Below are positions 25,901 to 39,239 of a DNA stretch of 64,000 nucleotides, in pieces. The translations under genes were made by a program, and so were the position numbers. Location of the stretch: assembly GCA_945910005.1 (NCBI GenBank), contig CAMDTW010000642.1, positions 1-64,000 of the forward strand, read 5' to 3'. Source of the stretch: Isoperla grammatica (Eukaryota; Arthropoda; Insecta; Plecoptera; Perlodidae). The notes under the pieces were generated by a model that did no database searches, had not been told where the DNA came from, and was given only the letters and a program-made list of their open reading frames with translations. Position 1 is the first letter of the stretch, and each line of letters begins with the position of its first letter.

Positions 25901-27095
25901 CAGTCACCGTCACAAGCAAGGAAACATGCGTTGTCCTCATACGTTGCATGAAGTGGCTTCTATGTCACTGACTTAACGCAAGGTTTATCAAGTACACCGT
26001 CCCAAGCAAGGAAACATGCGTTGTCCTGATATGTTGCATATAGTGGCTTCTATGTCACTGACTAAGCGCAGGGTTTATCAAGTACAGTCACCGTCACAAT
26101 AGAGAAAACATGCGTTGTCCTCATACGTTGCATGTAGTGGCTTCTATGTCACTGACTTAGCTCAGGGTTTATCAAGTACAGTCACCGTCACAAGCGAGGA
26201 AACATGCGTTGTTCTGATATGTTGCATGTAGTGGCTATCATGTCACTGACTTAGCTCAGGGTTTATCAAGTACAGTCACCGTTTCAAGCGTGGAAAAATG
26301 CGTTGTCCTCATATGTTGCATGTAGTAGCTTCTATGTCACTGACTTAGCGCAGGGTTTATCAAGTACAGTCACCGTCACAAGCAAGGAAACATGCGTTGT
26401 CCTCATACGTTGCATGTAGTGGCTTCTATGTCACTGACTTAGCGCAGGGTTTATCAAGTACAGTCACCGTCACAAGCAAGGAAACATGCGTTGTCCTCAT
26501 ACGTTGCATGTAGTGGCTTCTATGTCACTGACTTAGCGCAGGGTTTATCAAGTACAGTCACCGTCACAAGCAAGGAAACATGCGTTGTCCTGATACGTTG
26601 CATGTAGTGGCTTTCATGTCACTGACTTAGCGCAGGGTTTATCAAGTACAGTCACCGTCACAAGCAAGGAAACATGCGTTGTCCTAATACGTCGCATGTA
26701 GTGGCTTTCATGTCACTGACTTAGCGCAGGGTTTATCAAGTACAGTGTCCGTCACAAGCAAGGAAACATGAGTAGTCCTGATATGTTGCATGTAGTGGCT
26801 TCTATGTCACTGACTTAGCGCAAGGTTTATCAAGTACAGTCACCGTCACAAGCGAGGAAACATGCGGTGTCCTGATACGTTGCATGTAGTGGCTTTCATG
26901 TCACTGACTTAGTGCAGGGTTTATCAATTACAGTCACCGTCACAAGCAAGAAAACATGCGTTGTCCTGATATGTTGCATGTAGTGGCTTCTATGTCACTG
27001 ACTAAGCGCAGGGTTTATCAAGTACAGTCACCGTCACAAGAAAGGAAACATGCGTTGTCCTCATACGTTGCATGTAGTGGCTTCTATGTCACTGA
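21560..27095 (+). repeat. HOR block B, copy 1 (~59-60 monomers)
   Basis: Directly followed by a second copy. The offset is 5,536 bp (59 monomers less 10 bp) for about 21560-22978, and 5,631 bp (60 monomers less 9 bp) from about 23190 to 27125. The shift of 95 bp reflects one extra monomer and one base lost at the GGGGGATC site near 22977. Private variants shared with copy 2 include CAATTTCACTGAC (22394 and 27930), ACAAGCTAGG (23191 and 28822), TACACTCACC (about 24771) and CACTGTCTTAGTG (about 25026). It contains a 20-monomer module at 24044-25919. Confidence 0.9.
24044..25919 (+). repeat. 20-monomer module (1,876 bp), in B1
   Basis: Bounded by 90-bp monomers at 24044-24133 and 25920-26009. 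The internal order is the same as in the module at 7614. The GTTTCAAGCG, CTAATACGTCGC, ATGAGTAGTCC and ATGCGGTGTCC monomers appear once here and again after 25920, so a second, incomplete module follows in tandem. Confidence 0.9.
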
Positions 27096-30000
27096 CTTAG
27101 CGCAAGGTTTATCAAGTACAGTCACCGTCACAAACAAGGAAACATGCGTTGTCCTCATACGTTGCATGTAGTGGCTTCTATGTCACTGACTTAGCGCAGG
27201 GTTTATCAAGTACAGTCACCGTCACAAGCAAAGAAACATGCGTTGTCCTCATACGTTTCATGTAGTGGCTTCTATGTCACTGACTTAGCGCAGGGTTAAT
27301 CAAGTACAGTCACCTTCACAAGTGAGGAAACATGAGTTGTCCTCATATTTTGCATGAAGTGGCTTTCATGTCATTGACTCAGCGCAGGGTTTATCAAGTA
27401 CAGTCACCTTCACAAGCGAGGAAACATGCGTTGTTCTCATATGTTGCATGAAGTGGCTTTCATGTCACTGACTTAGCGCAGGGTTTATCAAGTACAGTCA
27501 CCGTCACAAGCGAGGAAACATGCGTTGGCCTCATACGTTGCATGTAGTGGCTTCTATGTCACTAACTTAGCGCAGGGTTTATCAAGTACAGTCACCTTCA
27601 CAAGCGAGGAAACATGCGTTGTTCTCATATGTTGCATGAAGTGGCTTCCTTGTCACTGACTAAGCGCAAAGTTAATCAAGTACAGTCACCGTCACAAGCG
27701 AGGAAACATGCGTTGTTCTCATATGTTGCATTGAGTGACTTTCATGTCACTGACTTAGCGCAAAGTTTATCAAGTACAGTCACCGTCACAAGCAAGGAAA
27801 CATGCGTTGTCCTGATATGTTGCATGTAGTGGCTTCTATGTCACTGACATAGCGCAGGGTTTATCAAGTACAGTCACCGTCACAAGCGAGGAAACATGCG
27901 TTGTCCTCATATGTTGCATAAAGTGGCTTCAATTTCACTGACTTAGCGCAAGGTTTATCAAGTACAGTCACCTTCACAAGCGAGGACACATGCGTTGTTC
28001 TCATATGTTGCATGAAGTGGCTTTCATGTCACTGACTTAGCGGAGGGTTTATCAAGTACAGTCACCGTCACAAGCGAGGAAACATGCGTTGTTCTCATAT
28101 GTTGCATAAAGTGGCTTTCATGTCACTGACTTAGCGCAGAGTTTATCAAGTACAGTCACCGTCACAAGCAAGGAAACATGCGTTGTCCTGATATGTCGCA
28201 TGTAGTAGCTTCTATGTAACTGACTAAGCGCAGGGTTTATCAAGTACAGTCACCGTCACAAGCAAGGAAACATGCGTTGTCCTGATATGTTGCATGTAGT
28301 GGCCTTCATGTCACTGACTTAGCGCAAGGTTTATCAAGTACAGTCACCGTCACAAGCAAGGAAACATGCGTTATCCTGATATGTTGCATGAAGTGGCTTC
28401 TATGTCACTTACTTAGCGCAGGGTTTATCAAGTACAGTCACCGTCTTAAGCAAGGAAACATGCGTTGTCCTCATATGTTGCATGTAGTGGCTTCAATGTC
28501 ACTGACTTAGCGCAGGGTTTATCAAGTACAGTCACCGTCACAAGCAAGGAAACATGCGTTGTCCTCATACGTTGCATGTACTGGCTTCTATGTCACTGAC
28601 ATAGCGCAGGGTTTATCAAGTACAGTCACCGTCGCAAGCAAGTAAACATGCGTTGTCCTGATATGTTGCATGTAGTGGCTTCTATGTCAAGGACTAAGCG
28701 CAGGGTTTATCAAGTACAGTCACCGTCACAAGCGAGGAAACATGCGTTGTCCTCATATTTTGCATGTAGTGGCTTCTATGTCACTGACTTAGCGCAGGGT
28801 TTATCAAGTACAGTCACCTTCACAAGCTAGGAAACATGCGTTGTTCTCATATGTTGCATGAAGTGACTTTCATGTCACTGACTTAGCGCAGGGTTTATCA
28901 AGTACAGTCACCGTCACAATAGAGGAAACATGCGTTGTTCTCATATGTTGCATGAAGTGGCTTTCATGTCACTGACTTAGCGCAGGGTTTATCAAGTACA
29001 GTCACCGTCACAAGCAAGGAAACATGCGTTGTCCTGATATGTTGCATGAAGTAGCTTCTATGTCACTGACTTAGCGCAGGGTTTATCAAGAACAGTCACC
29101 GTCACAAGCAAGGAAACATGCGTTGTCCTCATATGTTGCATGTAGTGGCTTCTATGTCACTGACTTACCGCAGGGTTGATCAAGTACAGTCACCTTTACA
29201 AGCGAGGAAACATGCGTTGTTCTCATATGTTGCATGAAGTGGCTTTCATGTCACTGACTTAGCGCATGGTTTATCAAGTACAGTCACCGTCACAAGCGAG
29301 GAAACATGCGTTGTTCTCATATGTTGCATGAAGTGGCTTTCATGTCACTGACTTAGCGCAGGGGGATCAAGTACAGTCACCGTCACAAGCAAGGAAACAT
29401 GCGTTGTCCTGATATGTTGCATGTTGTGGCTTCTATGTCACTGACTAAGCGCAGGGTTTATCAAGTACAGTCACCGTCACAAGCAAGGAAACATGCGTTG
29501 TCCTGATATGTTGCATGTAGTGGCCTTCATGTCACTGACTTAGCGCAAGGTTTATCAAGTAAAGTCACCGTCACAAGCAAGGAAACATGCGTTGTCCTGA
29601 TATGTTGCATGTAGTGGCTTCTATGTCACTGACTAAGCGCAGGGTTTATCAAGTACAGTCACCGTCACAAGCAAGGAAACATGCGTTGTCCTCAAACGTT
29701 GCATGAAGTGGCTTCTATGTCACTGACTTAGCGCAAGGTTTATCAAGTACACCGTCACAAGCAAGGAAACATGCGTTGTCCTGATATGTTGCATATAGTG
29801 GCTTCTATGTCACTGACTAAGCGCAGGGTTTATCAAGTACAGTAACCGTCACAATAGAGAAAACATGCGTTGTCCTCATACGTTGCATGTAGTGGCTTCT
29901 ATGTCACTGACTTAGCTCAGGGTTTATCAAGTACAGTCACCGTCACAAGCGAGGAAACATGCGTTGTTCTGATATGTTGCATGTAGTGGCTTTCATGTCA

Positions 30001-32755
30001 CTGACTTAGCTCAGGGTTTATCAAGTACAGTCACCGTTTCAAGCGTGGAAAAATGCGTTGTCCTCATATGTTGCATGTAGTAGCTTCTATGTCACTGACT
30101 TAGCGCAGGGTTTATCAAGTACAGTCACCGTCACGAGCAAGGAAACATGCGTTGTCCTCATACGTTGCATGTAGTGGCTTCTATGTCACTGACTTAGCGC
30201 AGGGTTTATCAAGTACAGTCACCGTCACAAGCAAGGAAACATGCGTTGTCCTCATACGTTGCATGAAGTGGCTTCTATGTCACTGACTTAGCGCAGGGTT
30301 TATCAAGTACAGTCACCGTCACAAGCAAGGAAACATGCGTTGTCCTGATACGTTGCATGTAGTGGCTTTCATGTCACTGACTTAGCGCAGGGTTTATCAA
30401 GTACACTCACCGTCACAAGCAAGGAAACATGCGTTGTCCTAATACGTCGCATGTAGTGGCTTTCATGTCACTGACTTAGCGCAGGGTTTATCAAGTACAG
30501 TGTCCGTCACAAGCAAGGAAACATGAGTAGTCCTGATATGTTGCATGTAGTGGCTTCTATGTCACTGACTTAGCGCAAGGTTTATCAAGTACAGTCACCG
30601 TCACAAGCGAGGAAACATGCGGTGTCCTGATACGTTGCATGTAGTGGCTTTCATGTCACTGTCTTAGTGCAGGGTTTATCAATTACAGTCACCGTCACAA
30701 GCAAGAAAACATGCGTTGTCCTGATATGTTGCATGTAGTGGCTTCTATGTCACTGACTAAGCGCAGGGTTTATCAAGTACAGTCACCGTCACAAGCGAGG
30801 AAACATGCGTTGTCCTCATATGTTGCATAAAGTGGCTTCAATGTCACTGACTTAGCGCAAGGTTTATCAAGTACAGTCACCTTCACAAGCGAGGACACAT
30901 GCGTTGTTCTCATATGTTGCATGAAGTGGCTTTCATGTCACTGACTTAGCGCAGGGTTTATCAAGTACAGTCACCGTCACAAGCGAGGAAACATGCGTTG
31001 TTCTCATAAGTTGCATGAAGTGGCTTTCATGTCACTGACTTAGCGCAGGGTTTATCAAGTACAGTCACCGTCACAAGCAAGAAAACATGCGTTGTCCTGA
31101 TATGTTGCATGTAGTAGCTTCTATGTAACTGACTAAGCGCAGGGTTTATCAAGTACAGTCACCGTCACAAGCAAGGAAACATGCGTTGTCCTGATATGTT
31201 GCATGTAGTGGCCTTCATGTCACTGACTTAGCGCAAGGTTTATCAAGTACAGTCACCGTCACAAGCAAGGAAACATGCGTTATCCTGATATGTTGCATGA
31301 AGTGGCTTCTATGTCACTTACTTAGCGCAGGGTTTATCAAGTACAGTCACCGTCACAAGCAAGGAAACATGCGTTGTCCTGATATGTTGCATGTAGTGGC
31401 CTTCATGTCACTGACTTAGCGCAAGGTTTATCGAGTAAAGTCACCGTCACAAGCAAGGAAACATGCGTTGTCCTGATATGTTGCATGTAGTGGCTTCTAT
31501 GTCACTGACTTAGCGCAGGGTTTATCAAGTACAGTCACCGTCACAAGCAAGGAAACATGCGTTGTCCTCATACGTTGCATGAAGTGGCTTCTATGTCACT
31601 GACTTAACGCAAGGTTTATCAAGTACACCGTCCCAAGCAAGGAAACATGCGTTGTCCTGATATGTTGCATATAGTGGCTTCTATGTCACTGACTAAGCGC
31701 AGGGTTTATCAAGTACAGTCACCGTCACAATAGAGAAAACATGCGTTGTCCTCATACGTTGCATGTAGTGGCTTCTATGTCACTGACTTAGCTCAGGGTT
31801 TATCAAGTACAGTCACCGTCACAAGCGAGGAAACATGCGTTGTTCTGATATGTTGCATGTAGTGGCTATCATGTCACTGACTTAGCTCAGGGTTTATCAA
31901 GTACAGTCACCGTTTCAAGCGTGGAAAAATGCGTTGTCCTCATATGTTGCATGTAGTAGCTTCTATGTCACTGACTTAGCGCAGGGTTTATCAAGTACAG
32001 TCACCGTCACAAGCAAGGAAACATGCGTTGTCCTCATACGTTGCATGTAGTGGCTTCTATGTCACTGACTTAGCGCAGGGTTTATCAAGTACAGTCACCG
32101 TCACAAGCAAGGAAACATGCGTTGTCCTCATACGTTGCATGTAGTGGCTTCTATGTCACTGACTTAGCGCAGGGTTTATCAAGTACAGTCACCGTCACAA
32201 GCAAGGAAACATGCGTTGTCCTGATACGTTGCATGTAGTGGCTTTCATGTCACTGACTTAGCGCAGGGTTTATCAAGTACAGTCACCGTCACAAGCAAGG
32301 AAACATGCGTTGTCCTAATACGTCGCATGTAGTGGCTTTCATGTCACTGACTTAGCGCAGGGTTTATCAAGTACAGTGTCCGTCACAAGCAAGGAAACAT
32401 GAGTAGTCCTGATATGTTGCATGTAGTGGCTTCTATGTCACTGACTTAGCGCAAGGTTTATCAAGTACAGTCACCGTCACAAGCGAGGAAACATGCGGTG
32501 TCCTGATACGTTGCATGTAGTGGCTTTCATGTCACTGACTTAGTGCAGGGTTTATCAATTACAGTCACCGTCACAAGCAAGAAAACATGCGTTGTCCTGA
32601 TATGTTGCATGTAGTGGCTTCTATGTCACTGACTAAGCGCAGGGTTTATCAAGTACAGTCACCGTCACAAGAAAGGAAACATGCGTTGTCCTCATACGTT
32701 GCATGTAGTGGCTTCTATGTCACTGACTTAGCGCAAGGTTTATCAAGTACAGTCA
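27096..32755 (+). repeat. HOR block B, copy 2 (~60 monomers)
   Basis: Tandem copy of block B1; the order of monomer types and most private variants are the same. It includes AAGGACTAAGCGC (about 28690), TTGATCAAG (29176), GGGGGATCAAG (29361) and 90-bp monomers at 29675-29764 and 31551-31640. It also carries AAGAAAGGAAAC (about 32670), which marks its right end. The small number of differences by eye suggests a recent duplication. Confidence 0.9.
29675..31550 (+). repeat. 20-monomer module (1,876 bp), in B2
   Basis: From the 90-bp monomer at 29675-29764 to that at 31551-31640. It matches 24044-25919 at an offset of 5,631 bp and shares private changes such as AGTAACCGTCACAATAG (about 29841), CACGAGCAAGG (about 30132) and ACACTCACCG (about 30403). 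Confidence 0.9.
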
Positions 32756-35700
32756 CCGTCACAAGCAAGGAAACATGCGTTGTGCTGATACGTTGCATGT
32801 AGTGGCTTTCATGTCACTGACTTAGCGCAGGGTTTATCAAGTCACCGTCACAAGCAAGGAAACATGCATTGTCCTGATACGTTTCATGTAGTGGCTTCTA
32901 TGTCACTGACTTAGCGCAGGGTTTATCAAGTACAGTCACCGTCACAATAGAGAAAACATGCGTTGTCCTGATACGTTGCATGTAGTGGCTTCTATGTCAC
33001 TGACTTAGCGCAGGGTTTATCAAGTACAGTCACCGTCACAAACAAGGAAACATGCGTTGTCCTCATACGTTGCATGTAGTGGCTTCTATGTCACTGACTT
33101 AGCGCAGGGTTTATCAAGTACAGTCACCGTCACAAGCGAGGAAACATGCGTTGTCCTCATACGTTTCATGTAGTGGCTTCTATGTCACTGACTTAGCGCA
33201 GGGTTTATCAAGTACAGTCACCTTCACAAGTGAGGAAACATGAGTTGTCCTCATATTTTGCATGAAGTGGCTTTCATGTCATTGACTCAGCGCAGGGTTT
33301 ATCAAGTACAGTCACCTTCACAAGCGAGGAAACATGCGTTGTTCTCATATGTTGCATGAAGTGGCTTTCATGTCACTGACTTAGCGCAGGGTTTATCAAG
33401 TACAGTCACCGTCACAAGCGAGGAAACATGCGTTGTCCTCATACGTTGCATGTAGTGGCTTCTATGTCACTAACTTAGCGCAGGGTTTATCAAGTACAGT
33501 CACCGTCACAAGCGAGGAAACATGCGTTGTTCTCATATGTTGCATTGAGTGACTTTCATGTCACTGACTTAGCGCAAAGTTTATCAAGTACAGTCACCGT
33601 CACAAGCAAGGAAACATGCGTTGTCCTGATATGTTGCATGTAGTGGCTTCTATGTCACTGACATAGCGCAGGGTTTATCAAGTACAGTCACCGTCACAAG
33701 CGAGGAAACATGCGTTGTCCTCATATGTTGCATAAAGTGGCTTCAATGTCACTGACTTAGCGCAAGGTTTATCAAGTACAGTCACCTTCACAAGCGAGGA
33801 CACATGCGTTGTTCTCATATGTTGCATGAAGTGGCTTTCATGTCACTGACTTAGCGGAGGATTTATCAAGTACAGTCACCGTCACAAGCGAAGAAACATG
33901 CGTTGTTCTCATATGTTGCATGAAGTGGCTTTCATGTCACTGACTTAGCGCAGAGTTTATCAAGTACAGTCACCGTCACAAGCAAGGAAACATGCGTTGT
34001 CCTGATATGTTGCATGTAGTAGCTTCTATGTAACTGACTAAGCGCAGGGTTTATCAAGTACAGTCACCGTCACAAGCAAGGAAACATGCGTTGTCCTTAT
34101 ATGTGGCATGTAGTGGCCTTCATGTCACTGACTTAGCGCAAGGTTTATCAAGTACAGTCATAGTCACAAGCAAGGAAACATGCGTTATCCTGATATGTTG
34201 CATGAAGTGGCTTCTATGTCACTTACTTAGCGCAGGGTTTATCAAGTACAGTCACCGTCACAAGCAAGGAAACATGCGTTGTCCTCATATGTTGCATGTA
34301 GTGGCTTATATGTCACTGACTTAGCGCAGGGTTTATCAAGTACAGTCACCGTCACAAGCAAGGAAACATGCGTTGTCCTCATACGTTGCATGTAGTGGCT
34401 TCTATGTCACTGACATAGCGCAGGGTTTATCAAGTACAGTCACCGTCGCAAGCAAGGAAACATGCGTTGTCCTGATATGTTGCATGTAGTGGCTTCTATG
34501 TCAAGGACTAAGCGCAGGGTTTATCAAGTACAGTCACCGTCACAAGCGAGGAAACATGCGTTGTCCTCATATTTTGCATGTAGTGGCTTCTATGTCACTG
34601 ACTTAGCGCAGGGTTTATCAAGTACAGTCACCTTCACAAGCGAGGAAACATGCGTTGTTCTCATATGTTGCATGAAGTGGCTTTCATGTCACTGACTTAG
34701 CGCAGGGTTTATCAAGTACAGTCACCGTCACAATAGAGGAAACATGCGTTGTTCTCATATGTTGCATGAAGTGGCTTTCATGTCACTGACTTAGCGCAGG
34801 GTTTATCAAGTACAGTCACCGTCACAAGCAAGGAAACATGCGTTGTCCTGATATGTTGCATGAAGTAGCTTCTATGTCACTGACTTAGCGCAGGGTTTAT
34901 CAAGTACAGTCACCGTCACAAGCAAGGAAACATGCGTTGTCCTCATATGTTGCATGTAGTGGCTTCTATGTCACTGACTTACCGCAGGGTTGATCAATTA
35001 CAGTCACCTTCACAAGCGAGGAAACATGCGTTGTTCTCATATGTTGCATGAAGTGGCTTTCATGTCACTGACTTAGCGCATGGTTTATCAAGTACAGTCA
35101 CCGTCACAAGCGAGGAAACATGCGTTGTTCTCATATGTTGCATGAAGTGGCTTTCATGTCACTGACTTAGCGCAGGGTTTATCAAGTACAGTCACCGTCA
35201 CAAGAAGGAAACATGCGTTGTCCTGATATGTTGCATGTTGTGGCTTCTATGTCACTGACTAAGCGCAGGGTTTATCAAGTACAGTCACCGTCACAAGCAA
35301 GGAAACATGCGTTGTCCTGATATGTTGCATGTAGTGGCCTTCATGTCACTGACTAAGCGCAAGGTTTATCAAGTAAAGTCACCGTCACAAGCAAGGAAAC
35401 ATGCGTTGTCCTGATATGTTGCATGTAGTGGCTTCTATGTCACTGACTTAGCGCAGGGTTTATCAAGTACAGTCACCGTCAGAAGCAAGGAAACATGCGT
35501 TGTCCTCATACGTTGCATGAAGTGGCTTCTATGTCACTGACTTAGCGCAAGGTTTATCAAGTACACCGTCACAAGCAAGGAAACATGCGTTGTCCTGATA
35601 TGTTGCATATAGTGGCTTCTATGTCACTGACTAAGCGCAGGGTTTATCAAGAACAGTCACCGTCACAATAGAGAAAACATGCGTTGTCCTCATACGTTGC

Positions 35701-38581
35701 ATGTAGTGGCTTCTATGTCACTGACTTAGCTCAGGGTTTATCAAGTACAGTCACCGTCACAAGCGAGGAAACATGCGTTGTTCTGATATGTTGCATGTAG
35801 TGGCTTTCATGTCACTGACTTAACTCAGGGTTTATCAAGTACAGTCACCGTTTCAAGCGTGGAAAAATGCGTTGTCCTCATATGTTGCATGTAGTAGCTT
35901 CTTGTCACTGACTTAGCGCAGGGTTTATCAAGTACAGTCACCGTCACAAGCAAGGAAACATGCGTTGTCCTCATACGTTGCATGTAGTGGCTTCTATGTC
36001 ACTGACTTAGCGCAGGGTTTATCAAGTACAGTCACCGTCTCAAGCAAGGAAACATGCGTTGTCCTCATACGTTGCATGTAGTGGCTTTCTTGTCACTGAC
36101 TTAGCGCAGGGTTTATCAAGTACAGTCACCGTCACAAGCAAGGAAACATACGTTGTCCTGATACGTTGCATGTAGTGGCTTTCATGTCACTGACTTAGCG
36201 CAGGGTTTATCAAGTACAGTCACCGTCACAAGCAAGGAAACATGCGTTGTCCTAATACGTCGCATGTAGTGGCTTTCATGTCACTGACTTAGCGCAGGGT
36301 TTATCAAGTACAGTGTCCGTCACAAGCAAGGAAACATGAGTAGTCCTGATATGTTGCATGTAGTGGCTTCTATGTCACTGACTTAGCGCAAGGTTTATCA
36401 AGTACAGTCACCGTCACAAGCGAGGAAACATGCGGTGTCCTGATACGTTGCATGTAGTGGCTTTCATGTCACTGACTTAGTGCAGGGTTTATCAATTACA
36501 GTCACCGTCACAAGCAAGAAAACATGCGTTGTCCTGATATGTTGCATGTAGTGGCTTCTATGTCACTGACTAAGCGCAGGGTTTATCAAGTACAGTCACC
36601 GTCACAAGCGAGGAAACATGCGTTGTCCTCATATGTTGCATAAAGTGGCTTCAATGTCACTGACTTAGCGCAAGGTTTATCAAGTACAGTCACCTTCACA
36701 AGCGAGGACACATGCGTTGTTCTCATATGTTGCATGAAGTGGCATTCATGTCACTGACTTAGCGCAGGGTTTATCAAGTACAGTCACCGTCACAAGCGAG
36801 GAAACATGCGTTGTTCTCATAAGTTGCATGAAGTGGCTTTCATGTCACTGACTTAGCGCAGGGTTTATCAAGTACAGTCACCGTCACAAGCAAGGAAACA
36901 TGCGTTGTCCTGATATGTTGCATGTAGTAGCTTCTATGTAACTGACTAAGCGCAGGGTTTATCAAGTACAGTCACCGTCACAAGCAAGGAAACATGCGTT
37001 GTCCTGATATGTTGCATGTAGTGGCCTTCATGTCACTGACTTAGCGCAAGGTTTATCAAGTACAGTCACCGTCACAAGCAAGGAAACATGCGTTATCCTG
37101 ATATGTTGCATGAAGTGGCTTCTATGTCACTTACTTAGCGCAGGGTTTATCAAGTACAGTCACCGTCACAAGCAAGGAAACATGCGTTGTCCTGATATGT
37201 TGCATGTAGTGGCCTTCATGTCACTGACTTAGCGCAAGGTTTATCGAGTAAAGTCACCGTCACAAGCAAGGAAACATGCGTTGTCCTGATATGTTGCATG
37301 TAGTGGCTTCTATGTCACTGACTTAGCGCAGGGTTTATCAAGTACAGTCACCGTCACAAGCAAGGAAACATGCGTTGTCCTCATACGTTGCATGAAGTGG
37401 CTTCTATGTCACTGACTTAGCGCAAGGTTTATCAAGTACACCGTCACAAGCAAGGAAACATGCGTTGTCCTGATATGTTGCATATAGTGGCTTCTATGTC
37501 ACTGACTAAGCGCAGGGTTTCTCAAGTAAAGTCACCGTCACAATAGAGAAAACATGCCTTGTCCTCATACGTTGCATGTAGTGGCTTCTATGTCACTGAC
37601 TTAGCTCAGGGTTTATCAAGTACAGTCACCGTCACAAGCGAGGAAACATGCGTTGTTCTGATATGTTGCATGTAGTGGCTTTCATGTCACTGACTTAGCT
37701 CAGGGTTTATCAAGTACAGTCACCGTTTCAAGCGTGGAAAAATGCGTTGTCCTCATATGTTGCATGTAGTAGCTTCTATGTCACTGACTTAGCGCAGGGT
37801 TTATCAAGTACAGTCACCGTCACAAGCAAGGAAACATGCGTTGTCCTCATACGTTGCATGTAGTGGCTTCTGTGTCACTGACTTAGCGCAGGGTTTATCA
37901 AGTACAGTCACCGTCACAAGCAAGGAAACATGCGTTGTCCTCATACGTTGCATGTAGTGGCTTCTATGTCACTGACTTAGCGCAGGGTTTATCAAGTACA
38001 GTCACCGTCACAAGCAAGGAGGCATGCGTTGTCCTGATACGTTGCATGTAGTGGCTTTCATGTCACTGACTTAGCGCAGGGTTTATCAAGTACAGTAACC
38101 GTCACAAGCAAGGAAACATGCGTTGTCCTAATACGTCGCATGTAGTGGCTTTCATGTCACTGACTTAGCGCAGGGTTTATCAAGTACAGTGTCCGTCACA
38201 AGCAAGGAAACATGAGTAGTCCTGATATGTTGCATGTAGTGGCTTCTATGTCACTGACTTAGCGCAAGGTTTATCAAGTACAGTCACCGTCACAAGCGAG
38301 GAAACATGCGGTGTCCTGATACGTTGCATGTATTGGCTTTCATGTCACTGACTTAGTGCAGGGTTTATCAATTACAGTCACCGTCACAAGCAAGGAAACA
38401 TGCGTTGTCCTGATATGTTGCATGTAGTGGCTTCTATGTCACTGACTAAGCGCAGGGTTTATCAAGTACAGTCACCGTCACAAGAAAGGAAACATGCGTT
38501 GTGCTCATACGTTGCATGTAGTGGCTTCTATGTCACTGACTTAGCGCAAGGTTTATCAAGTACAGTCACCGTCACAAGCAA
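32756..38581 (+). repeat. HOR block B, copy 3 (more diverged)
   Basis: Same order as B2 at an offset of 5,908 bp near 33040-33480, then 5,814 bp from about 33500. The 94-bp step means one monomer is missing near 33490, where CACTAACTTAGCGC is followed by the CATTGAGTGAC unit without the GGCTTTCTTG unit between. At its left end are three extra monomers (GTTGTGCTGATACG, ATGCATTGTCC, CAATAGAGAAAAC), one carrying a 5-bp deletion at about 32840. It shares fewer private changes with B1 and B2 than they share with each other. Confidence 0.85.
35489..37363 (+). repeat. 20-monomer module (1,875 bp), in B3
   Basis: From the 90-bp monomer at 35489-35578 to that at 37364-37453. It is one base shorter than the other modules because the TAGTAGCTTCTTGTCAC unit near 35893 lost one base. 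The internal order is otherwise complete. Confidence 0.88.
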
Positions 38582-39239
38582 GGAAACATGCGTTGTCCTC
38601 ATACGTTGCATGTAGTGGCTTTCATGTCACTGACTTAGCGCAGGGTTTATCAAGTACAGTCACCGTCACAAGCAAGAAAACATGCGTTGTCCTCATACGT
38701 TGCATGTAGTGGCTTCTATGTCACTGACTTAGCGCAGGGTTTATCGAGTTCAAACACCGTCACAAGCAAGGAAACATGCGTTGTCCTGATACGTTGCATG
38801 TAGTGGCTTCTATGTCACTGACTTAGCGCAGGGTTTATCAAGTACAGTCACCGTCACAAGCAAGGAAACATGCGTTGTCCTCATAAGTTGCATGTAGTGG
38901 CTTTCATGTCACTGACTTAGCGCAGGGTTTATCAAGTACAGTCACCGTCACAAGCAAGGCAACATGCGTTGTCCTGATATGTTGCATGAAGTGGCTTCTA
39001 TGTCACTGACTTAGCGCAGGGTTTATCAAGTACAGTCACCGTCACAAGCGAGGAAACATGCGTTGTCCTGATATGTTGCATGTAGTGGCTTTCATGTCAC
39101 TGACATAGCGCAGTGTTTATCAAGTACAGTCACCGTCACAAGCGAGAAAACATGCGTTGTCCTGATATGTTGCATGTAGGGGCTTTCATGTCACTGACAT
39201 AGCGCAGGGTTTATCAAGTACAGTCACCGTCACAATAGA
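38582..39239 (+). repeat. Satellite interval without HOR mates (7 monomers)
   Basis: Seven units starting at 38582 and every 94 bp. They carry combinations not seen elsewhere: TTATCGAGTTCAAACACCG (about 38741), CAAGGCAACATG (about 38956), GCGCAGTGTTTATC (about 39109) and TGTAGGGGCTTTC (about 39175). I could not match this order to any other part of the window. It lies between block B3 and an expanded D segment, so it may be a remnant of older array or material from a different HOR. Confidence 0.7.

Noticed and set aside
34091..34324. Variant open frame beginning at a TTG
   Set aside because: It needs a non-ATG start within a normal satellite unit. Copies at 50610 and 55776 are HOR duplicates of the same DNA, so recurrence is not evidence of coding.
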